Of a stretch of 64,000 bases of DNA, positions 57,396-64,000 are shown in pieces. The notes beneath the pieces are model-generated. The model was not told the DNA's origin. It did no database searches and worked only from the letters and a program-made list of their open reading frames with translations. The position numbers and the translations under genes are program-made. The DNA is taken from NCBI RefSeq assembly GCF_010731755.1, contig NZ_AP022589.1, positions 4,030,001 to 4,094,000 on the forward strand, in the 5' to 3' direction. This DNA comes from Mycolicibacter minnesotensis. GTDB taxonomy: Bacteria > Actinomycetota > Actinomycetes > Mycobacteriales > Mycobacteriaceae. Position 1 is the first letter of the stretch. Every line of letters starts with the position of its first letter.

Positions 57396-60300
57396 CTAAG
57401 ACAGCTCGACCAAGGTCATTTCGTCTTCGCCTTCCGAGGCCATGTCCTCTTCGGCGAGGGCCGCGCGGACCAGGTCCATCACCGCCGCGGAGAACCCGTC
57501 GGCGATCGCGCGCACCACAGACTCCGCGATCCGGCGACTGTCATGCCACCAATCCAGGTACAGCACACCGCCGGTGCGATAGGCCCGCAGCTCCAGCGCG
57601 TGCCCCAGCCCCGGGATCGCCTCGCGCACCGGCATCGCGGTATCGGGGTCGAACTGCACGGGAGCATCGCCGAGCGACGGCGGCTCGGGAATCGCCCCGA
57701 CGTAGGAAAAGTGCACATCAGCAGGGGCAACCGAGCCGAACAGTCGCGCGGTCGGTGCGTACAGGTAGCGGAGCAGGCCGTAGCCGATCCCGTAATGCGG
57801 TACGCCGTCCAACGTTTCGTGGATCGAGTCCAGCAGCTGCCGAGCACTGCCCTGGCCGTCGGCGGAGCAGCCCAGCGCAACCGGGTAGAGCGTGGTGAAC
57901 CAGCCCACGGTACGACGCAAGTCGACCTCGGGTTTGAGCACCGAACGGCCCGCTCCCCCCATGTCGACGGCGAGAGTGCCCTCACCGACCGCCGATCCCA
58001 CCGCCCGGCTCAGCCCGGCCAGCAGGATCTCATTGATCGGCAGCCGCAGCCGCCGACGCGCATCGTCGATCTCGCTGGTGTCGGCCGCGGCCAGTGTCGT
58101 GGTGAGCTTGGACAGATCAGCCGCAGCCGGGGGCTCGGCGACCTCTGCGGCCAGCCGCAGCGTCGCCGACTTCGTTGTCTTCAGCCAGAATTCGCGGCTT
58201 TCCAGCACCGCCGGGTGGGTTGCCAGTCCGGCGCACCGCTGCGACCACTCGGTCCATCCGACCCCGACCGGCTGCAGTTCGATGTCGTTGCCGCCCAGCT
58301 TCTGACCGAAGGCGGTGAAGATATCGGTTACCAGGATGTCGCGGGAGGCCTCGTCGCCGACTCCTCCGTGCAGGCTCAGCGCGAGGTAGCACAAGTCACC
58401 CGAGGCGCCCCGGATGTAGAGCGCCGTCAGCGGCGGGCTGGCCAGATCCTGATCGCGGATGTGCTCGGCCAGCAGGGTGCGCACTGCATCGCCTTCGGCT
58501 GTCATGCCCTCGGGCAGCGAGTGGGTGCTGATCTCGCCGAACTCGCCGGGCTCGACGATCCGCTGCTCCCAGGTACCGGCCCGCTCGGTGATGCGCAGCC
58601 GCAGCGCGTCGTGGTGGTTGACCACCGCGGTCAACACGGCTGCGACGTCGTCGACTGAGACCTCGGGCCGCAGCCGCAGGATCAACGGGATACGCCAGCG
58701 ACCGTGCTCGCGGACACCGTTTTCCAGGAAGTAGGTGATGTTCGGCGGTACCGGCGGGTGCTCCACCTCGCCGAGGGACTGGCGGCCCAGCCCGCCGGCG
58801 GTGTAACGGGCGGTCAGTGCCTTTGCCAGCGCCGCGACCGTCGGGTTGTCGTAGAGGTCCTGCGGGGTGATGTCCAGGCCCTCATGCGAGGCGGCCATAG
58901 CGACGCTGATCGCCACCAGCGAGTCGCCGCCGATGTCGAAGAAGTTGGCCGTGCGCTCGACCGAGCCGACACCCAGGCACACTGCCCAGATCCGTTGCAG
59001 CGTCGCCTCGATAGAGGTGCCGCTCGAGCCGCTGGTGCCGTTACCGCTGCCCTGCCCGCCCGCGGCGGCACCGCTCGCGGCACCCGCGCCGGACACCCAG
59101 GTGGCGCCGGCATTGTGCTCGAGCCAATGCCGTTGGCGCTCAAACGGATAACCGGGGACGGTGACACGTTGGGGCTGGTAGTCGCCGTGCAGCGGTGACC
59201 AGTCCACCTCGATACCGGCAGCCCACAGTTGACCCAGCGCCAGCAGGAAGGTGTCGCGGTCGTCGCGGTTCTGGGCGTGGTGGCGCATCAGACGGACGGC
59301 CCGATGTCCACTCGCGAACTTCGGGTTGCGGGCCGCGGAGGCGGTCAGAGTGGCACCGGGACCGACCTCGAGAAGGACGCGGTGCGGGTCGGCCAGCACG
59401 GTGTCAATCTCGTCGGCGAACCGCACCGTGGCCCGCACGCTGCGTGCCCATGTCGCCGGGTTGGTCGCTTCGCTGGGCGCCAACCAGGTGCCGGTCAGGT
59501 TCGACAGCAGCGGGATCTGCGGCTCGTTAAGGGTCTGGCGGGACAGGAAGGCGGTGAACTCCGAGATCATCGAATCCATCAGCCGGGAGTGGAACGCATG
59601 CGAGGTGCGCACCCGGCGCGCGTTGATTCCGGCCTGCTTGAGCCGCTCGGTGAAGTCGCGGATGTCGGAATCGGCTCCGGCGACCACGCAGCCGTCGGGG
59701 TCGTTGACCGCTGCCAGGTCGACGTCGCCGGTCAGGTAGGCACCGACCGCGTCGGCACTGATCGGCACGGCCACCATCACGCCGCGAGGTGCGGCGTGCA
59801 TCAGCCGCGCCCGCATCGCCACCACCTTGATCGCGGTGTCGAGGTCGAACACGCCGGCGACGGTCGCCGCGGCGTATTCGCCGATACTGTGGCCGATCAG
59901 CGCCGCGGGCCGCACCCCGTAACTCTCGACCAACTTCGCCAGCGCGTACTCCACGGTGAACAGTGCCGGCTGGGTGCGGTCGGTGCGTTCCAGATCGCGC
60001 GAAGTGCCCTCGAAGATCATCGCGCGCAGGTCATAGCCCAGCTCTGACTCGAACCCGGCAGCGCAGCGGTCGAAGTACTCGGCGAACACCGGCTCGCTGT
60101 CGTAGAGGCCGCGTGCCATCCCGATGTGCTGGGCGCCCTGACCCGGGAACAGGAACACCACCCGGTCGGTGGCCTCAGAGCTCACCTCGGCGAGGTCGAC
60201 GCCTTCACCGATGAAGACGTTCTCACTTTCCTCCGAACTGAGGACCGCGGCCGCGTCGGCGCGGTCGGCGACCACAGCCGCCAGCCGCAATGTGTGCGGC

Positions 60301-61808
60301 TTGCGACCGGCCAGCGTGTACGCGACGTCAGGCAGAGCGGACCCGTCCGTGTCGTCGACGCCGCTGAGCTCAGCGGACAGCTCGGCGCGTCCCTGCGCCA
60401 GCGCCTCGGCGGTACGCGCCGACAGCAACAGCACTTCGGGGCCTGGCTTGGGTGCCGACGCCGCAATGTCTTCTCGGGGCCACTCTTCGACGATGACGTG
60501 GGCGTTGGTGCCGCCCACGCCGAACGAGCTGACCCCGGCGCGCCGGACGGCCTGCTCGGTTTCCCAGGGCCCGTACTCCCCGCGGATCCGGAACGGGCCG
60601 GATTCCAGGTGCAGTTCGGGGTTGGGGCTGGTGTAGTGCAGCGTGCCCGGAATGGCCTGGTGTTTGAGGCACAGAATGGTCTTGATGAGGCTGGCAATAC
60701 CTGCGGCCGACTCCAGGTGCCCGATGTTGGACTTCACCGAACCCACGTAGCAGTGGCCGGACCGTGGCTGATCGGAGACGGAGAACGCCTGGCGCAGGCC
60801 CTCGATCTCGATCGGGTCTCCCAGCGGGGTCGCGGTGCCGTGCGACTCGATGTAGCTGATGGTGGAGGCGTCCACCTCGGCCACCGCGTGCGCCTCGGCG
60901 ATCACGTCGGCCTGCCCGGCGGCGGTGGGCGCGGCATAGGTCATCTTGGTGCCGCCGTCGTTGTTCAGCGCCGAACCCCGGATGACCGCGTGGATCTGGT
61001 CACCGTCGTCGACGGCCGCCTCCAGCGACTTGAGTACCACCACGCCGACGCCGCTGGAGAAGATCGTCCCGTCTGCCCGCACGTCGAACGGTCGGCAGTG
61101 CCCACTGGCCGAGACCATCGAACCCGGCTCGTGCCAATATCCGATGTGGTGTGGAACCCGTAGTGACGCCCCACCGGCCAGGGCCATGTCGCATTCACCG
61201 TTGAGGATGCTCTGGCAGGCCAGGTGCAGCGCGACCAATGCCGACGAACAGGCCGTCTGCACCGACAGCGCAGGCCCATGCAGGTCGAGTTGGTGGGCGA
61301 CCCGAGTGGCCAGATAGTCCTTGTCGTTCTGCAGCGAGAGGTTGACCATCTCGAAGCTGACGCCCTGACCGATGATCAGGTTCGGGTCGTAGTGCGACAT
61401 GAGGTTGTGCAGCAGGTAACCGCTGGTGGTGCTGGTTCCGTAAACGCCGACCGAGCCCTCGATCTCGCCGGGAAGGTAGCCGGCGTCCTCGAGGGCATGC
61501 CATGCCGTCTGCAGGAAGAGCCGGTGCTGGGGGTCCATGGTGCGGGCGGCCAGCGGGGTGAAACCGAAGAAGCTCGCGTCGAACTCGTCGATGCCCTCCA
61601 GCAGCGCGGCCCGGCGCACATAGTTGTGGTTGGCCAGCGCCTTGTCGCTCACACCATTGGCGCGCAGTTCGTCTTCGGACAGCGTGACGATGGATTCGGT
61701 GCCGGTGCGCAGGTTGTTCCAGAACGCCGACAGGGTGCGGGCGCCCGGAAAGCGCCCCGCCATGCCGACGACCGCGATCGCGTTTGCCGGCACTTCATTG
61801 TTGGTCAC
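57396..61808 (-). CDS. ppsE: PpsE-like type I polyketide synthase (KS-AT-ACP-condensation)
   Basis: This 1470-residue module has a ketosynthase at about 10-440 (active Cys187 in VQTACSSAL, His323 and His364). The acyltransferase at about 550-860 has GHSIGEY with Ser641 and SHAFHS at about 736-741. The ACP at about 935-1000 has GGDSL with Ser963. A C-terminal condensation-like domain at about 1020-1450 has the HHxxxDG position reading LHGGVGD (1146-1152). This KS-AT-ACP-C order and length are those of PpsE, the last synthase of phthiocerol formation. GTG 61808 overlaps the ppsD stop by four bases, with AGGAG inside the ppsD end. The AT substrate (methylmalonyl in PpsE) is not decided by eye. 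Confidence 0.9.
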   Translation of the reverse strand: MTNNEVPANAIAVVGMAGRFPGARTLSAFWNNLRTGTESIVTLSEDELRANGVSDKALANHNYVRRAALLEGIDEFDASFFGFTPLAARTMDPQHRLFLQTAWHALEDAGYLPGEIEGSVGVYGTSTTSGYLLHNLMSHYDPNLIIGQGVSFEMVNLSLQNDKDYLATRVAHQLDLHGPALSVQTACSSALVALHLACQSILNGECDMALAGGASLRVPHHIGYWHEPGSMVSASGHCRPFDVRADGTIFSSGVGVVVLKSLEAAVDDGDQIHAVIRGSALNNDGGTKMTYAAPTAAGQADVIAEAHAVAEVDASTISYIESHGTATPLGDPIEIEGLRQAFSVSDQPRSGHCYVGSVKSNIGHLESAAGIASLIKTILCLKHQAIPGTLHYTSPNPELHLESGPFRIRGEYGPWETEQAVRRAGVSSFGVGGTNAHVIVEEWPREDIAASAPKPGPEVLLLSARTAEALAQGRAELSAELSGVDDTDGSALPDVAYTLAGRKPHTLRLAAVVADRADAAAVLSSEESENVFIGEGVDLAEVSSEATDRVVFLFPGQGAQHIGMARGLYDSEPVFAEYFDRCAAGFESELGYDLRAMIFEGTSRDLERTDRTQPALFTVEYALAKLVESYGVRPAALIGHSIGEYAAATVAGVFDLDTAIKVVAMRARLMHAAPRGVMVAVPISADAVGAYLTGDVDLAAVNDPDGCVVAGADSDIRDFTERLKQAGINARRVRTSHAFHSRLMDSMISEFTAFLSRQTLNEPQIPLLSNLTGTWLAPSEATNPATWARSVRATVRFADEIDTVLADPHRVLLEVGPGATLTASAARNPKFASGHRAVRLMRHHAQNRDDRDTFLLALGQLWAAGIEVDWSPLHGDYQPQRVTVPGYPFERQRHWLEHNAGATWVSGAGAASGAAAGGQGSGNGTSGSSGTSIEATLQRIWAVCLGVGSVERTANFFDIGGDSLVAISVAMAASHEGLDITPQDLYDNPTVAALAKALTARYTAGGLGRQSLGEVEHPPVPPNITYFLENGVREHGRWRIPLILRLRPEVSVDDVAAVLTAVVNHHDALRLRITERAGTWEQRIVEPGEFGEISTHSLPEGMTAEGDAVRTLLAEHIRDQDLASPPLTALYIRGASGDLCYLALSLHGGVGDEASRDILVTDIFTAFGQKLGGNDIELQPVGVGWTEWSQRCAGLATHPAVLESREFWLKTTKSATLRLAAEVAEPPAAADLSKLTTTLAAADTSEIDDARRRLRLPINEILLAGLSRAVGSAVGEGTLAVDMGGAGRSVLKPEVDLRRTVGWFTTLYPVALGCSADGQGSARQLLDSIHETLDGVPHYGIGYGLLRYLYAPTARLFGSVAPADVHFSYVGAIPEPPSLGDAPVQFDPDTAMPVREAIPGLGHALELRAYRTGGVLYLDWWHDSRRIAESVVRAIADGFSAAVMDLVRAALAEEDMASEGEDEMTLVELS

Positions 61809-64000
61809 GAACGATCTCCTACTTTTCGCCGTGCCGCGGCCCGCTGGCGTGCCGCGGCACGCTGCTGAGCGCGGCCCCGAACACCGCCGACGTCGCCGGC
61901 GCCTTCTGCACCCTCTGGCTCGGCGAGGCCGAGCTGGCGGGCCAGGTCGGCGGCCAGGTCCGTCAGCGAGGCACCCTGCAGCAGCAGTGCGACCGGAGGC
62001 TCCGCTCCGAAATCGCCCCGGACGGTGTTACGAATACGGACCGCCATCAGCGAGTCCATCCCGAGCTCGGTCAACGGCCGGGCGGGCTCGATAACGCTGC
62101 CCTTGGGGTATCCCATGATCGCCATGATCCTCGAACCCAGCCGCGCAACAACGGCCGCGCTGGCCTCGGCAGCGCTGAGCTGCTTCAAGCCTTCCGGACC
62201 GGGCCAGCCATCATCGTCGTCGTCGAGGTCCAACTCCTCGGCAAGAGTGGCGAAGTACCCGAGTTGCTGCAGTTCCGGGAACGCCGCGGCCACCCGGTCC
62301 AGGCGTAGCCGTGCGACGCCGACCCGGGACAGGTCGCCACCCAAAATCGCCTCGAGAGCCTCCATGCCTTCGTCGGGGTTGATCGGGTCCAGGGCACTGA
62401 ACTTGAGCTCCTGGGCGACCCCGACTCCGGACCACTGCCCCCAGTTGATGGTGATCGCCGGCAGCCCGGCGGACCGCCGCCACGCCACCAGCCCGTCCAG
62501 CCAGGCGCTGGCCGCAGCGTAGGCCGCCTGGCCAGGTGCCCCCAGCAATGACGAGGTCGAAGAGAATCCGACCCACCAGTCGAGGTCCTTACCGACCGTC
62601 GCGACGTGTAGACGCAGCGCTGCCGCGGCCTTGGGAGCCCACACCCGGCTCAGGGTGTCTTTGTCGATGCCGACCACGATCTGGTCATCGATCACCGCGG
62701 CACCGTGAATGACACCGCGCAGCACATGCCCGGTCTGCTCCGCCGCGGCCACCAGACTCTCAGCCACGCCCGGTGCCGCGAGATCGCCCGAGACGACCGC
62801 GATCTGGGCCCGCTCTTCAAGCTCGGCCAGTACGGCGCGCTGTTCCTCGGAGGGCTGCGATCGGCTGTTCAGCACGATGCGCGCGGCACCGTGGTCAATC
62901 AGCCAGCGGGCGACGACCAATCCGATGCCGCCCAGGCCGCCGGTCAGCACGTAGGCGCCGTCAGAGCGCACAGCCGGAACATCGGTCGCGGTCAGGGTCG
63001 CGCGCTTAAGCCGCTCGGCGTAACGCTTGTCCCCCCGCCAGGCCACCACGTCGTCGGTGCTCGCCAGCCCCAATTCGGTGATCAATGCCGCCACCGGGTC
63101 GGCACCCGCGTCCAGGTCGACCACACCGGTGCGCAGGTCCGGGTGCTCATAGGCCAACACCCGCACCAGCCCCTTGAGCGCACAGATTGACGGGTCACCC
63201 GCCTCCGCCTGCCCACCGGCGCCGACCGTCAGGCCATTGCGGCCCACCAGCCACAATCGCGGTGCGGTGCCATGCCAGCCGCCCACGAGGGTGCGCACCG
63301 TCGAAGCGACCGACCAGGCGAGGTCACGGCCGCGAGAGGGGGCATCGCCGGTTTCGCTACCGTCGAAGGCTCCCCGGGCCGCCAACACCACGACGCCGAC
63401 CGGCGGCCGGTTCGGGTCGTCGGCGGTCTGCGCGAAGGCCTCCCGCACTGCCGCCTCACTGGTCAGATCCGCGGTGATCACTCGGCGGCTGTCGGATCCG
63501 AATCGCGCTGCCAAGTCAGCGGCCAGCGCGTGACTTTCGGAATCTTCGGCCAGCACCAGCCAGCTGCCGTCGGCGGCCGCCGGTGGTTGCGCGGGTGCGT
63601 CCGCGTCGATCCATTCGGTGTCGAAGATCTTCTGTGACAGCGGCAGTGGAACGGTCCGCCGCTGCACCCGCTGCAGGTAGATACCGGACAGCTCGGCGGT
63701 CACCGCGCCGGTGTCATCGGTCAGGGTGACGCGCCCCAGGATTCCGCCGTCGTCGTGGCTGGTCAGCTCGGCGTGGCCGCGTGCCCGGCGACCGACTTCG
63801 CCGAAGATCCGGATGTTCTCGACTGCCACCGGCAGGTAGGTGGCTTCTTCCATCCCGGCCGGACCCATCAAGGATTCGTCGGGCAGCGCTGCTGCCAGGC
63901 ACTGCAGCGCTGCGTCGAGCATGACCGGGTGGATGCGATATCCGCGGTGCGCGGTGGCTTCGTCGGGTAGCACGATCTCGGCTTCCGAGGCGCCACCGGG
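61805..64000 (-). CDS. ppsD: PpsD-like type I polyketide synthase, 3' part (DH end-KR-ACP)
   Basis: This is the C-terminal 731 residues or so of a large synthase entering from the right edge. It begins in a dehydratase C-half (IHPVMLDAALQCLAAALPDE, with Asp of the DH pair) and has no enoyl reductase. A structural then catalytic ketoreductase follows, with VLTGGLGGIGLVVARWLIDH, FSSTSSLLGAPGQAAYAAAS and INWGQWSGVG; its IDDQ stretch resembles a B-type LDD motif. It ends in an ACP with ELGMDSLMAVRIRNT. M. tuberculosis PpsD likewise lacks an ER, which is supplied in trans. It is coupled to ppsE by a GTGA overlap. Confidence 0.9.
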   Translation of the reverse strand, partial: PGGASEAEIVLPDEATAHRGYRIHPVMLDAALQCLAAALPDESLMGPAGMEEATYLPVAVENIRIFGEVGRRARGHAELTSHDDGGILGRVTLTDDTGAVTAELSGIYLQRVQRRTVPLPLSQKIFDTEWIDADAPAQPPAAADGSWLVLAEDSESHALAADLAARFGSDSRRVITADLTSEAAVREAFAQTADDPNRPPVGVVVLAARGAFDGSETGDAPSRGRDLAWSVASTVRTLVGGWHGTAPRLWLVGRNGLTVGAGGQAEAGDPSICALKGLVRVLAYEHPDLRTGVVDLDAGADPVAALITELGLASTDDVVAWRGDKRYAERLKRATLTATDVPAVRSDGAYVLTGGLGGIGLVVARWLIDHGAARIVLNSRSQPSEEQRAVLAELEERAQIAVVSGDLAAPGVAESLVAAAEQTGHVLRGVIHGAAVIDDQIVVGIDKDTLSRVWAPKAAAALRLHVATVGKDLDWWVGFSSTSSLLGAPGQAAYAAASAWLDGLVAWRRSAGLPAITINWGQWSGVGVAQELKFSALDPINPDEGMEALEAILGGDLSRVGVARLRLDRVAAAFPELQQLGYFATLAEELDLDDDDDGWPGPEGLKQLSAAEASAAVVARLGSRIMAIMGYPKGSVIEPARPLTELGMDSLMAVRIRNTVRGDFGAEPPVALLLQGASLTDLAADLARQLGLAEPEGAEGAGDVGGVRGRAQQRAAARQRAAARRKVGDRS

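Noticed and set aside
1..64000. tRNA, rRNA, insertion sequence or phage genes
   Set aside because: None recognised by reading; no transposase, integrase or cloverleaf pattern with a GTTCGA-type arm was found, though a tRNA search tool was not available.

Overview
The window is mycobacterial chromosome. Evidence is the high G+C content, two PPE-SVP proteins, an MmpL transporter, a DUF732 secreted protein, a translational T-box in front of ileS, a RipD-type degenerate NlpC/P60 protein, BioQ- and NrtR-type control of cofactor genes, and the end of a pps (phthiocerol-type) polyketide locus with papA5. As recalled, the order from nadC to ileS runs parallel to the M. tuberculosis interval Rv1596 down to Rv1536, with several blocks missing or replaced. 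The species is not M. tuberculosis itself; the pps genes suggest a PDIM- or related-lipid producer. Gene numbers (Rv) are from memory and no search was run.

Region 1 (1-11.7 kb) is cofactor synthesis. nadC-nadB-nadA (minus) is divergent from nrtR across a short shared control region with a palindromic operator. A lipase-like protein follows, then bioB-bsaP-DUF2567 (minus), divergent from the biotin regulator bioQ, and bioA-bioF-bioD plus a 2H phosphoesterase (minus). Two identical TGAACACCGTTCA boxes link bioB/bioQ and bioF.

Region 2 (11.7-31.8 kb) is mostly conserved core: ripD, an AT3-SGNH acyltransferase, treX and treY (treZ is not next to them), ilvA, a Ddn-like protein, an accessory patch (small membrane protein, LCM-type methyltransferase, F420 LLM enzyme, mycofactocin-type SDR), dnaE1, dodecin, rluD-lspA, ansA and dinB.

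Region 3 (31.8-38.8 kb) holds a decayed methyltransferase remnant, DUF732, two tandem PPE genes without a PE partner, and ileS with its T-box leader.

Region 4 (38.9-64 kb) looks like an envelope-lipid and export region. It has an MmpL transporter; a Baeyer-Villiger-type monooxygenase facing a run of AurF-like diiron oxygenase, methyltransferase, P450, SDR and second methyltransferase, then an opposing alpha/beta hydrolase; two paralogous exported proteins with four conserved cysteines; a nitroreductase/DUF2505/flavodoxin trio; a 57-bp tandem repeat; a second LCM-type methyltransferase; and papA5, ppsE and the 3' part of ppsD. In M. tuberculosis drrABC sits between ppsE and papA5; here papA5 follows ppsE directly. 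The pps end, two Rv2952-like methyltransferases and the unassigned oxidative enzymes together are the best candidate for an undescribed lipid-tailoring system, though the link between them is inference from proximity.
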